A stretch of DNA of 64,000 nt, from contig NZ_JAHWQX010000004.1 of assembly GCF_019334345.1 (NCBI RefSeq), positions 430,892 through 494,891 on the forward strand. The letters run 5' to 3'. The notes beneath the pieces are model-generated. The model was given only the letters and a program-made list of their open reading frames with translations. It was not told the DNA's origin and made no database searches. Positions 42,248 through 51,063 of this stretch are shown here, piece by piece. Each line of letters opens with the position of its first letter. Within the stretch, counting starts at the first letter, position 1. This stretch comes from Neohoeflea coraliihabitans (GTDB lineage: Bacteria; Pseudomonadota; Alphaproteobacteria; Rhizobiales; Rhizobiaceae). The position numbers and the translations under genes are program-made.

Positions 42248-43216
42248 TCAGCTGCTGGTTCTGCTCAGCCATCCATGAAGAGCCGAGGCGAGAATGATGA
42301 TGGTGCCCATGACGACGAGCTGCATGTGGTAGGGCAGGCCGCCGATATTGACGAGATTGAAGGCGATGACGAGGATGAGCACACCCGCCAGCGTGCCGGT
42401 GATCCCGCCACGCCCGCCTTCGAATGTGGTTCCCCCGAGCACGACCGCGGCAAGAACCTGAAACTCCAGTCCCTGACCGGCCGATGTGCTTGAAACGCCC
42501 GATCGCGCAAGCAGGGCAATACCTGCAAAGGCGCCGAACAGGCCTGACAGGCTGTAGGTGGCCATCGTGACGGCGCGAATGGGAAGGCCGGAAAGCAGGG
42601 CCGCCGACCGGTTGGATCCGATGAGGAAAACCTGCCTGCCGAACACCGTGCATTTCTCGATCAACAGACCCAGCCCGAGCAACACGAAGAACGCCAGGGT
42701 GAGCACGGGCACGCTTCCGCCCATCCGGTGGTTGAAGAACTCGCGGAAGCCCGGCGAGACGATGCCCTTGGCTGTGCCGCCACTGTAGATCTGCGTCAGG
42801 CCGACGATCGCGACGCCCATGCCGAGGGTCAGGATGAAGGGCGAGACCCGGCTGAAGGCGATCAAGGCCCCGTTCATTGCGCCGATGACGAGACCTGCCG
42901 CCAATGTCAGGAGGATGGCGGAGTGCAGATTGGCGGCATCTCCCGCCATCAGCGAAGCGCACAGCACCGAGGTCAGCGAGATGACCGCGCCGATGGAGAG
43001 ATCGACGCCGCCGAGGATCATCACGAGCGTGACGCCGATGGCCGCAATGCCGACCGGAGTGACCTGGCGGACCATGTTGAACAGATATTTCGGATCGCCG
43101 AAGGCCGAGGAGGCGGCAAGACCGGCGAGATAGATGCCGACCAGCACGAGGAAGATGGCGTATCGGCCGAGGTCCTCGCGACGCCCCAGCATCGTGCCGT
43201 GGGTGCGCGTCGTCAT
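42248..43216 (-). CDS. Sugar-type ABC transporter permease (RbsC-like) 2
   Basis: A 322-residue membrane protein, the normal length for the family. MILGGVDLSIGAVISLTSV (about 66-84) carries the GGVDLS motif, and AAVVLGGTTFEGGRGGITG (about 255-273) is the glycine-rich signature. Its start overlaps the stop of the other permease gene (43213-43216). Forms a heteromeric channel with it. Confidence 0.93.
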   Translation of the reverse strand: MTTRTHGTMLGRREDLGRYAIFLVLVGIYLAGLAASSAFGDPKYLFNMVRQVTPVGIAAIGVTLVMILGGVDLSIGAVISLTSVLCASLMAGDAANLHSAILLTLAAGLVIGAMNGALIAFSRVSPFILTLGMGVAIVGLTQIYSGGTAKGIVSPGFREFFNHRMGGSVPVLTLAFFVLLGLGLLIEKCTVFGRQVFLIGSNRSAALLSGLPIRAVTMATYSLSGLFGAFAGIALLARSGVSSTSAGQGLEFQVLAAVVLGGTTFEGGRGGITGTLAGVLILVIAFNLVNIGGLPYHMQLVVMGTIIILASALHGWLSRTSS

Positions 43217-44226
43217 GCCTGCCCCTTGCGTGACTGGTTCAGGAGAATGGCGAGAACGACGATCGCGCCCTTGATGAACATCTGCAGATAGGCCGACACT
43301 TCGAGCAGGTTGAGCAGATTCGAGATGCAGGCGAGGAGCACGACGCCGGCCAGGGACCGAAGCACGCTGCCGCGACCGCCGGACAGGGCGGTGCCGCCAA
43401 GCACCACCGCAACAATGGCATCGAGTTCCAAACCGTTGCCGGCCAGCGGATACCCCGTCCCGATCCGGCCCGCGAGCAGGAGCCCGGCAAGCGCGGCGGT
43501 GATGCCGGACACGACAAACACCGCCAGCCGGATCCTCCAGAGGCGAATTCCGGCGCGGCGTGCACTTTCCGCATTCCCGCCTGCCGCGACAAGATGATAG
43601 CCAAACCGGGTCCGCGTCAGCACCAGATGCGCGCCAAAGGCAAGGGCGATCACGAGAAAAGCCGAAAGCGGAATGCCGAAAAGGTCATTATTGGCGAGTG
43701 CAGAAAGCCACTCGGATGTCCGGCCGACGCTTCTGTCGGTATAGGTGAAGATAATGCCCTGCAGCACGGACAGCATGCCGAATGTCAGGATCAGCGGGTG
43801 CAGTCTCAACAGGTTCAGAAGCACGCCGTTGAAAAATCCGATGCCGGCGCCGATACACAGCATCAGCATCGCAACGGGAAGCGTCATTGACGTATCACCG
43901 TTGATCATCGCGGAACTGAGAACGACCACCAGGCCCGCGATCTGGCCGACACTCAGATCGATCATCCCAGCCGTGATGACATAAGTCTGGCCAATGGCGA
44001 GAACGCCCAGAACCGCCGATTGCCGGGCCACATTGGCCAAATTTTGGAGATCAAGGAAGCCGGGAACAAACAGGGCTGCGCCGAGCATCCCGGCGCCGAT
44101 CATCCACCAGACGGCATTTTCGTGGCTTGAGGCCCGGTGAATGTGAGAGAGGACCCGAAGGGAGGGGGACTTGCTGCGGCTGACCTCGGTCAAGGCGACC
44201 CCTTTCTGCGTGGCACTTCCATTCAC
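43213..44226 (-). CDS. Sugar-type ABC transporter permease (RbsC-like) 1
   Basis: A 337-residue membrane protein. TAGMIDLSVGQIAGLVVVLS (about 87-106) and VAVVLGGTALSGGRGSVLR (about 275-293) are RbsC signatures. It is the first gene of the ABC operon, divergent from tetR with only 65 bp between, and the TetR-type operator lies in this gap. Confidence 0.93.
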   Translation of the reverse strand: MNGSATQKGVALTEVSRSKSPSLRVLSHIHRASSHENAVWWMIGAGMLGAALFVPGFLDLQNLANVARQSAVLGVLAIGQTYVITAGMIDLSVGQIAGLVVVLSSAMINGDTSMTLPVAMLMLCIGAGIGFFNGVLLNLLRLHPLILTFGMLSVLQGIIFTYTDRSVGRTSEWLSALANNDLFGIPLSAFLVIALAFGAHLVLTRTRFGYHLVAAGGNAESARRAGIRLWRIRLAVFVVSGITAALAGLLLAGRIGTGYPLAGNGLELDAIVAVVLGGTALSGGRGSVLRSLAGVVLLACISNLLNLLEVSAYLQMFIKGAIVVLAILLNQSRKGQA

Positions 44227-44273
44227 GGTTGCCCGGCAGAATGCGGTAGGTTAGAAATCGAGTCAAGCCTAAC

Positions 44274-44288
44274 CAACTGGATGGTTGA
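44274..44288. promoter_or_regulatory. TetR operator-like site 1 (ABC operon / tetR)
   Basis: CAACTGGATGGTTGA, an imperfect dyad that ends 3 bp before the tetR start codon. It matches 12 of 15 bases of the site at 44984-44998. A further GGTTAG...CTAACC dyad (44249-44274) abuts it in the same gap. Confidence 0.55.
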
Positions 44289-44291
44289 GAA

Positions 44292-44960
44292 ATGTCTGAA
44301 GGCACAAAGCAACGCAAAGGCGCCCGCGAAGCCAACGAGTCGACGCGGCAGAGTCTTCTGCTTGCCGCGCGCGAGGCGTTTGTGGCCGGCGGTCTGGAGG
44401 GCGCCCGCGTCGACGACATCGCGCTCCGGGCGGGGAGCAACAAGCAGCTTGTCTATCATTACTTCGGAAGCAAGGACGGGCTTTACACCGCGGTTCTGGA
44501 GCAGGTGTACCAGGAGATCCGCGAGCAGGAGGCAGCGCTTCATCTGGACATGTTCCCCGCCGAGGAGGCGATGCGCAAGCTGATCGAGTTCAGTTTCGAC
44601 TATCTGCGCCAGTCACCCGGATTTGTAAGGCTTCTCGTCGATGAAAACATTCATTTTGGCCGGCACCTCAAGGAGACGTCGACGGTCCGGGAGATGAACC
44701 GGCCAGTCATCGATCTCATCGCGCAGACGCTTGAACGCGGGGTGGCCGACGGCGTGTTTCGCAGGGGGCTCGATCCGTTGCACGTCTATCTGTCGATCGC
44801 CGGCATGTCGTTCTTCTATTTCGCCAACATCCACACTCTCAGTCGGGCTTTCAGTCGCAATCTGGAGGACGAGGCGGAGATGGAGGCGCGCAAGGCGCAT
44901 ATTGTCGATTTCGCGCTGAATGCCATTCGTGTGCGTTCCGATGGCGGCGCGCTGCCTTGA
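44292..44960 (+). CDS. TetR-family transcriptional regulator
   Basis: A 222-residue protein. The N-terminal TetR HTH region has TRQSLLLAAREAFVAGGLEGARVDDIALRAGSNK (split in two helices) and the family hallmark LVYHYFGSKDGLY near residue 55. A helical ligand domain follows. It is divergent from the ABC operon and in line with the SDR gene; matching operator-like sites lie in front of both. Probably a repressor whose ligand is the imported compound or its product. RBS is weak (GAGAA). Confidence 0.93.
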   Translation: MSEGTKQRKGAREANESTRQSLLLAAREAFVAGGLEGARVDDIALRAGSNKQLVYHYFGSKDGLYTAVLEQVYQEIREQEAALHLDMFPAEEAMRKLIEFSFDYLRQSPGFVRLLVDENIHFGRHLKETSTVREMNRPVIDLIAQTLERGVADGVFRRGLDPLHVYLSIAGMSFFYFANIHTLSRAFSRNLEDEAEMEARKAHIVDFALNAIRVRSDGGALP

Positions 44961-44983
44961 CATTCTCTGCTCCTGATCGGATT

Positions 44984-44998
44984 ATCAACTAAATAGTT
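44984..44998. promoter_or_regulatory. TetR operator-like site 2 (SDR/aldolase genes)
   Basis: CAACTAAATAGTTGA, the core of an 18-bp perfect palindrome ATCAACTA-AA-TAGTTGAT (44982-44999), 33 bp before the SDR start. Shares the consensus CAACT-RR-AT-R-GTTGA with the site in the tetR/ABC gap. Confidence 0.6.
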
Positions 44999-45031
44999 GA
45001 TCCAACAATTCGCCGGCCTCGGGAGAAGCAG

Positions 45032-46075
45032 ATGCAGCATCAGGACCATGCAGGTGAGGCGGAGCGCGGTTTTGCCGACGTCGAGGCGCTCGAGGAAAGA
45101 TTGTCCCGACCCGATGACGACGTCATCGCTGATCTCGCCGGCATTGACGGGGACATCATGGTGCTCGGAGCCACCGGCAAGATCGGCCCGACGCTGACAC
45201 GGATGGCAAAGCGCGCGGCTCCCGACAAACGGGTCATCGCCGTGGCCCGGTTTACCGACCCGTCCCTGGTCGACCGGTTCCAGTCCCAGGACATCGAGAC
45301 GATCAAGGCGGATCTGCTGGACCGGGAAGCGATTGCCGCGCTGCCCGATGTCAGGAACGTCCTGTTCATCGCGGGATTCAAGTTTGGTGCCTCGGGCACA
45401 CCCGCCCGGACCTGGGCCACCAACACCTTGTTGCCTGCCCAGGTGGCTGCCGGCCTGTCCGATCGCAGATTGGTGGCCTTCTCAACCGGCTGTGTCTACC
45501 CGTTCGTGCCGATCACCTCCGGAGGCGCGACCGAGGATTACCCGCTCACACCGCTTGGCGAATATGCAAACAGCTGTGTCGGACGGGAACGCGCCATTGA
45601 GTGGGAGGCGTCGCGCAACGGTACGGCCACATTGATGTTCCGGCTCAATTACGCAATCGACTGCCGTTACGGCGTTCTGCATGACATCGCCATGAAGGTG
45701 TTTCACGATCAGCCCGTCGACCTGACCACCGGGTATGTCAATGTCCTGTGGCAGGGGGACAACAATGCGATGGCGCTTCGCTCGCTCAAGTTTTGCGCCA
45801 CGCCGACCGCTGCCCTGAATGTGACGGGCCCTGAAACACTGTCGATCCGCTATCTGGCTGAGGAACTGGCCAAGCGGATGGGCAAGACGCCGGTGTTTTC
45901 CGGACAGGAGGCCGAGACGGCCTGGCTGAACAATGCCGGCAAGGCATTCGGCCTCATGGGATACCCGAAGGTCAGCCTGCATCAGATGCTCGACTGGGTC
46001 GCCGAATGGATCATCCGCGAAATGCCGAGTCTCGGCAAGCCGACAGGCTTCGAGGTCCGCGACGGTGCCTATTGA
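45032..46075 (+). CDS. NAD-dependent epimerase/dehydratase-like SDR with altered active site
   Basis: A 347-residue extended-SDR-fold protein. The Rossmann motif GATGKIG (46-52) is clear and FSTGCVYPF (150-158) gives the usual Ser/Thr strand. The catalytic YxxxK is broken: Tyr178 is followed at +4 by Cys182 (EYANSCVGRE) where lysine belongs. RLNYAIDCRYGVLHDIA and NVTGPETLSIRYLAEELAKRMG fit the family C-terminal part. The first 40 residues are charged and extra. It may act by an unusual mechanism or merely bind nucleotide-sugar. Preceded by a TetR-like site and 35 bp before the aldolase gene. Confidence 0.85.
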   Translation: MQHQDHAGEAERGFADVEALEERLSRPDDDVIADLAGIDGDIMVLGATGKIGPTLTRMAKRAAPDKRVIAVARFTDPSLVDRFQSQDIETIKADLLDREAIAALPDVRNVLFIAGFKFGASGTPARTWATNTLLPAQVAAGLSDRRLVAFSTGCVYPFVPITSGGATEDYPLTPLGEYANSCVGRERAIEWEASRNGTATLMFRLNYAIDCRYGVLHDIAMKVFHDQPVDLTTGYVNVLWQGDNNAMALRSLKFCATPTAALNVTGPETLSIRYLAEELAKRMGKTPVFSGQEAETAWLNNAGKAFGLMGYPKVSLHQMLDWVAEWIIREMPSLGKPTGFEVRDGAY

Positions 46076-46110
46076 GTTCCCGAGCCAGAGCTATTTTACA
46101 AGGACGCGGT

Positions 46111-47160
46111 ATGCATTTTTCCTCCATTCCCTCGGACGTCCGAAGCCGCTTTCGAGACGGCGTCGTCATTCCGGCCCAACCACTCGCCCTGACGGCCGCA
46201 CGCCAATTCGATGTGCACCGACAGCGCGCCCTGACCCGCTACTATTGTGATGCCGGGGCCGGCGGGCTGGCGGTCGGCGTGCATACGACCCAGTTCGCGA
46301 TCAGGGATGTCGGACTGTACCGCCCGGTTCTCGAAACAGCGGCGGAAACGGCGTCCGACTGGTGTTCAACGCCCCTGGTGATGATAGCGGGGGTGGCCGG
46401 CAAGACCGCGCAGGCGCTTGAAGAGGCGAGGACCGCCCGGGCAATAGGCTACCACGCCGTTTTGCTCAGCCTGGCGGCCCTGAAGGGCGGCAGCGAAGAC
46501 GAGCTGATTGAGCACTGCCAGGCCGTGGCTCGCGAAATGCCGCTGGTTGGTTTCTACCTGCAGCCCGCCGTTGGCGGAATGCCCCTTGGCGCGTCCTTCT
46601 GGCAGCGCTTTGCCGCGATCGAGAATGTCATCGGAATCAAGGTTGCACCCTTCAATCGTTACGCGACGCTTGATGTCATGGCCGGCGTTGCCGCGGCTAA
46701 CGCGGCGGATCGTGTTACCCTTTATACCGGCAATGACGATCACATCGTGCTGGATCTCGTAACCCCATTCCGGACCGAAGCCGGTGAACTGCACTTTGCC
46801 GGCGGGCTGCTCGGGCACTGGTCGGTGTGGACACAGAAAGCCGTCGAGATCCTGGAGCGCTGCAAGGCGGCACAGGCGGAAGCGGCGATATCCAAGGATC
46901 TTCTGGCGCTCGACAGCGCGGTGACCGACTGCAATGCGGCGTTTTTCGACGCCGGGAACGCTTTCCACGGCGTGATTGCCGGCTGTCACGAGGTTTTGAG
47001 GCGGCAGGGCCTTCTCGAAGGTCGCTGGTGTCTCGACCCGGACGAGGATCTCAGTCCGGGTCAGTCGGAGGCCATCGATCGGGTGTATCGGCGGTATCCG
47101 GACCTCAACGATGATGCCTTTGTCCAAGCCAATCTCTCACGCTGGCTGGGGGACGCTTGA
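46111..47160 (+). CDS. Dihydrodipicolinate synthase (DHDPS/NAL) family aldolase-like protein
   Basis: A 349-residue TIM-barrel class I aldolase type. Lys177 in IGIKVAPFNR is the expected Schiff-base lysine, and LAVGVHTTQF replaces the usual GTTGE loop. Family members include DapA, N-acetylneuraminate lyase and KDG/4-hydroxy-2-oxoglutarate aldolases. It is longer than DapA (about 290) and lies far from lysine genes, so a sugar-acid aldolase or dehydratase is more likely. The ATG at 46111 has RBS AAGGA. Converges with the acyl-CoA synthetase gene. Confidence 0.85.
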   Translation: MHFSSIPSDVRSRFRDGVVIPAQPLALTAARQFDVHRQRALTRYYCDAGAGGLAVGVHTTQFAIRDVGLYRPVLETAAETASDWCSTPLVMIAGVAGKTAQALEEARTARAIGYHAVLLSLAALKGGSEDELIEHCQAVAREMPLVGFYLQPAVGGMPLGASFWQRFAAIENVIGIKVAPFNRYATLDVMAGVAAANAADRVTLYTGNDDHIVLDLVTPFRTEAGELHFAGGLLGHWSVWTQKAVEILERCKAAQAEAAISKDLLALDSAVTDCNAAFFDAGNAFHGVIAGCHEVLRRQGLLEGRWCLDPDEDLSPGQSEAIDRVYRRYPDLNDDAFVQANLSRWLGDA

Positions 47161-47174
47161 GTCCCGCTAGCGCT

Positions 47175-48692
47175 TTAGACCGAGTGAGAAACCCGCGCCC
47201 GGAGTTCGGTCTTGAGCACCTTGCCGTAATTGTTCTTCGGCAAGGCGGTCTCGAAGATGTAATCCCGGGGTCGCTTGAAACCCGCGATCAGTGAACGGCA
47301 ATGGGCATCGAGCTCGTCAGGGGATGGCGGCTCTTTACTCGAAGCAACGATGAACGCGACGACTTCCTCGCCCCATTCGGAGCTCGGCCTGCCGACGACC
47401 GAAACCTCGGACACCGCCGGGTGCATCAACAGCGCTTCCTCGACTTCGCGCGGATAGATGTTGGTGCCGCCGGAAATGATGACGTCCTTGGAGCGATCCC
47501 GCAGCGTCAGATAGCCGTCCTCATCGAGCGTCCCCATGTCGCCGGTCCACAGCCAGCCGTCCCGGATGCTGTGCGCCGTGGCCTCGGGGTTGTTCCAGTA
47601 GCCCTTCATGACGGGCGCGCCGGAAACGACGATCTCGCCGATCTCGCCGGCTGGCAGCTCCGTGCCATCGGCATCGACGACGCGGACCGACACGCAGGAC
47701 TGCGCCGGACCGACCGAGGCGAGCCGCTCGCGCCAGCGCGGCTGCGCGCGGTCCTCAATGTCGGCGCGGGGCAGGGATGTGATCGTCATCGGGCACTCGC
47801 CCTGGCCATAGATCTGGACAAATCGCGGCCCGAACTGCGCAACCGCTGCCTCGATGTCGGCGAGATACATCGGCCCGCCGCCATAGGTGATGGTGCGCAG
47901 CCCTTCGCCGGAATAGCCGCTCTGTCGTGCGGCCGCGAGCCAGCGGCTGATCATCGTCGGGGCAGCGAACAGGGTGACGCTGCCGAGCCGCGGCGCCAGC
48001 GCACACAGTTCCATCGCATCAAAGCCTGCCGAGAGCGGAACGACATGCCGGCTGCCGCGAAGCACATGCATGAAATTGTATAGCCCGGCCCCGTGCGACA
48101 GCGGCGCGGCATACACCGCCGCATCCTCGGCGAGCACATCGTCGACATCGACGAAATAGGCGTAGGTCATGGCGTGCAGATTGGCATTGGTCAGCATCAC
48201 GCCCTTCGGTTTGCCGGTGGTGCCAGAGGTGTAGAACAGCCAAGCCAGATCATCCGGCGCGCGCGGCTCGGGCGCTGCAAGCGCCTTGCTCTCGGCGTCA
48301 AAGGCCGGCTCGGCTTCCAGATCATGAACGGTGCAAGTGGAGGGCAGCGACAGGCGCAGGGCATCTGCGCCCGAGACAAAGAGAACCTTGCTGCCCGAAT
48401 CCTCGACAATGAAGGCGGCCTCGCGCGGATGCAGCTTGGCATTGATGGGGACGGCGACAGCACCGGCAAACCAGATGCCATAGAGCAGTTCGAGATAGGC
48501 GGTGCTGTTTTTCATGAAGATGGCGACGCGGTCGCCGGGTTCGACCTTGTGGTGGGCCCGCAGAAAGCCCCCGATGCGTGCGGCATTGCGCGCAAACTCG
48601 CAATAGGTTGCCACCACCGTCTCGCCGGACAACAGCGCCGGCGCATCGGGCACCCGTCGAGCTGTCCGGACGAGCCATTCTGCCAGGTTCAT
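47175..48692 (-). CDS. AMP-dependent acyl-CoA synthetase (malonyl-CoA-synthetase-like)
   Basis: A 505-residue ANL enzyme. A3 motif FYTSGTTGKPKGVMLTNANL is near 151, the WTGDMGTLDEDGYLTLRDRSKD hinge region near 380, then VIISGGTNIYPREVEE, and the catalytic lysine KNNYGKVLK close to the C-terminus. It makes a CoA thioester from a small acid. It is the last gene of the long minus-strand TRAP/hydantoinase operon (34 bp after the aldolase gene), so it most likely activates the acid produced there. Confidence 0.91.
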   Translation of the reverse strand: MNLAEWLVRTARRVPDAPALLSGETVVATYCEFARNAARIGGFLRAHHKVEPGDRVAIFMKNSTAYLELLYGIWFAGAVAVPINAKLHPREAAFIVEDSGSKVLFVSGADALRLSLPSTCTVHDLEAEPAFDAESKALAAPEPRAPDDLAWLFYTSGTTGKPKGVMLTNANLHAMTYAYFVDVDDVLAEDAAVYAAPLSHGAGLYNFMHVLRGSRHVVPLSAGFDAMELCALAPRLGSVTLFAAPTMISRWLAAARQSGYSGEGLRTITYGGGPMYLADIEAAVAQFGPRFVQIYGQGECPMTITSLPRADIEDRAQPRWRERLASVGPAQSCVSVRVVDADGTELPAGEIGEIVVSGAPVMKGYWNNPEATAHSIRDGWLWTGDMGTLDEDGYLTLRDRSKDVIISGGTNIYPREVEEALLMHPAVSEVSVVGRPSSEWGEEVVAFIVASSKEPPSPDELDAHCRSLIAGFKRPRDYIFETALPKNNYGKVLKTELRARVSHSV

Positions 48693-48726
48693 TCAGAGCC
48701 TCCCGATCCGGTCTTGTCGTTGATGC

Positions 48727-49509
48727 TCAAAGAGCGTTCTCAGGCAGGGCTTGGCGTGCGACCGCCAGCCCGGCCCGTGCCGATTGCTGCAGGAAAGATT
48801 GGTCTGTGCCAAGCACAAAAAGCGTTGCGCCGCAGGTGCTCCATCTGGAACTTGCGGACGGGTCGGCGATAAAGATGCCGCCCGACACGCCGGTTTTAGT
48901 TGCGGTGCGCATGACCTCTTCGCCCATCGCGGTGATTTCAGGTGCTCTAGGGTCGGTCAGTCCTTCCGACACGGCGAGATCGACAGGCCCCACCAGGAGC
49001 CCATCCACACCATTCGTCGCAGCAATTTCGCTCGCTTCACCGACGGCGGATCGATCTTCGATCTGGCAGATCAAAACCGATTCTCCGGCTTGCGCTTCAA
49101 GATGCTCGGCGATGCCGCGCGCGCCGTAGCCCGCAGCTGCAGTCGACGGGGAGAAACCTCTGGTCCCGTCCCGGTAACTGAACTTCCGGACAAGCTGTTC
49201 TGCCATCGCCGTGTTTCTCACCTGCGGCACCACGATGCCGGCGGCGCCACTGTCGAGCGCTGTAGCTATCCATTCTCCTCCAGCGTCGGGTATGCGAACC
49301 AGAGCGGCCAGATTGGCGGCCCGCGCCGCCAGGGTGGCACAGGCGATGGCTTCGCGATCAAACGGTGCGTGCTCGGCATCGATGATGACAAAGTCGAACC
49401 CCAGACCGCCGAGCATCTCGATGACGGCAGGGTCTCGAAGCTTGACGAAGGTTCCGATCATTGGCGACCGGCTGCGGAGCCTTTGCGCAAAAGCCTGGCG
49501 TGCATTCAT
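48727..49509 (-). CDS. HpcH/HpaI-family aldolase
   Basis: A 260-residue (beta/alpha)8 class II aldolase. IDAEHAPFDREAI (about 43-55) contains the usual catalytic His region, IVVPQVRN (about 90) lies around the Arg contact, and metal ligands are Glu in ICQIEDRSAV and Asp in VGPVDLA. Members cleave 4-hydroxy-2-oxo acids (or citramalyl-/malyl-type CoA) to pyruvate or glyoxylate plus an aldehyde. Sits 3 bp after the hydantoinase B gene and before the CoA synthetase. Confidence 0.91.
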   Translation of the reverse strand: MNARQAFAQRLRSRSPMIGTFVKLRDPAVIEMLGGLGFDFVIIDAEHAPFDREAIACATLAARAANLAALVRIPDAGGEWIATALDSGAAGIVVPQVRNTAMAEQLVRKFSYRDGTRGFSPSTAAAGYGARGIAEHLEAQAGESVLICQIEDRSAVGEASEIAATNGVDGLLVGPVDLAVSEGLTDPRAPEITAMGEEVMRTATKTGVSGGIFIADPSASSRWSTCGATLFVLGTDQSFLQQSARAGLAVARQALPENAL

Positions 49510-49512
49510 GGA

Positions 49513-51063
49513 TCAGGCCTCGCCATAGCCGCCGCCGCCCGGCGTGATCATGAAGACTTCATCGTCCGGGTTCATTTCGCGCTTGCGGGTGTCGGCAACG
49601 TCTTCACCGTTGATCTGGAAAGTGCCCTTGGCGCCGTCGCCGCCACCGAACACCCCTTCCGGACCATGCGTGAGGCGACTTGGAATGGTGTTGAGCAGCC
49701 AGCGCGAATTGGTGCGCATCCGGTAGCCGATGCGTTGTCCGTCGCCGCCCGGTTGGCGCCCGCTGCCGCCGGTCCCGCGTTCGAGCTCCTTGCAGGTAAA
49801 GGCGATTGGATAGGAGGCCTCCAGCACCTCGACAGGCACCGCCGACACCCCGGTGGGATAGCAGATGGCCGACAGGCCGGGCTTGTGGGCGCGAGCGCCC
49901 ATTCCGCCCGAATAGTTGAACATCGAGCTGGTGAACGGTTTGCCCTGCGCGTCCTTGCCCTGCACCTGGATGGTCCACACCGCGCCCGAGCCCTCGGCGA
50001 CAACGTCGTCCGGCAGGATCTGTGCCAGCGCCTTGAGAATCGGGAAGGGGACATACATGCCGACCACATGCCGTGCATTGACCGGCGAGGGATAGCGCGC
50101 ATTGACCACGCAGTGATCGGGCAATTTCAGCTTGATCGGCGCCAGCGAGCCCGCATTGTTCGGCAGGTCCGGGTTGAGCGTCGATCGGATCGCGAAGGTG
50201 GCGTAGGCGTGCGTATAGGCCGGCACGACGTTGATGCCCATGGCGCTGGGGCCGGACGAGCCTTCGAAATCGATGGTGATCTCTCCGGCTTCCGGATCGA
50301 CGGTGACGGCGGTCTTCAGATCGATCACCTCGCCGCCCGGCACGTCGAACTTCGAGGCGCCGTGCCACGTACCCGCCGGCAGTTTCGAAATGGCGTCCCG
50401 CGTCGCCTTCTCCGAGCGCGTGATGATCTCTTCCGACAGGGTCGAGATGTCATCGAGGCCATACCGGTCGCAAAGCGCGTTTAGTCGCTCCGCTGCGATC
50501 ATGCCGCTCGAGACCTGCGCGCCCAGGTCGCCCATCAGCGCATCGGGTGTACGCACATTGCGCTTGATGAGAGAAAACAGCGTTTCGTTGGGCCGGCCCT
50601 CCTCATAGAGCTTCATCACCGGGATCCAGAGACCTTCCTCGTGGATGTCGCGCGCACCAGAGCCGATGCCGTAGCCGCCGATATCGGAATGGTGGATGGT
50701 CGAACCGGCATAGGCGATGATCCGGCCGTTGCGGAAGATCGGCGAGATGACTGTGATGTCGAAGAAATGACCTGCCGACATCCAGGGATCGTTGGTGATC
50801 AGCACATCGCCGGGTCTGAGCTTGTCCATGTCCGTATGATCAAGCAGGTTGCGCGCGGCGGCGGCAAGCGAGTTGATATGTCCCGGCGTGCCGGTGACCG
50901 CCTGCGCCACCATCCTCGCATTCTCGTCAAACAGCCCGTTGGCAAGATCGCCCGCTTCGCGCACGATCGGGCTGAAGGCTATTCGCTGCAGCGCTCGTGC
51001 CTGCTCGCTGACGATACCGATGAGATTGCTCCACAGGATCTGAAGTTCGACGCCGTCCATCAC
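49513..51063 (-). CDS. Hydantoinase B / oxoprolinase B family subunit
   Basis: A 516-residue protein beginning MDGVELQILWSNLIGIVSEQA, with FSPIVREAGD, GTPGHINSL and DVLITNDPWMSAGHFFDIT stretches and a C-terminal RTNSRWLLN...FGGGDGAKG region: the classical HyuB pattern. It pairs with the HyuA subunit, whose stop it overlaps (51060-51063). The pair hydrolyses cyclic amides or carboxylates ketones with ATP. Confidence 0.92.
   Translation of the reverse strand: MMDGVELQILWSNLIGIVSEQARALQRIAFSPIVREAGDLANGLFDENARMVAQAVTGTPGHINSLAAAARNLLDHTDMDKLRPGDVLITNDPWMSAGHFFDITVISPIFRNGRIIAYAGSTIHHSDIGGYGIGSGARDIHEEGLWIPVMKLYEEGRPNETLFSLIKRNVRTPDALMGDLGAQVSSGMIAAERLNALCDRYGLDDISTLSEEIITRSEKATRDAISKLPAGTWHGASKFDVPGGEVIDLKTAVTVDPEAGEITIDFEGSSGPSAMGINVVPAYTHAYATFAIRSTLNPDLPNNAGSLAPIKLKLPDHCVVNARYPSPVNARHVVGMYVPFPILKALAQILPDDVVAEGSGAVWTIQVQGKDAQGKPFTSSMFNYSGGMGARAHKPGLSAICYPTGVSAVPVEVLEASYPIAFTCKELERGTGGSGRQPGGDGQRIGYRMRTNSRWLLNTIPSRLTHGPEGVFGGGDGAKGTFQINGEDVADTRKREMNPDDEVFMITPGGGGYGEA

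Noticed and set aside
41160..42962. A 600-codon minus-strand frame starting at 42962
   Set aside because: Only the part from 42221 is the binding protein, with its own signal peptide and RBS. The upstream part overlaps the permease in another frame.
46111..47160. Assignment as dapA (lysine biosynthesis)
   Set aside because: The protein is longer than DapA, the GTTGE loop is not conserved, and the context is catabolic.
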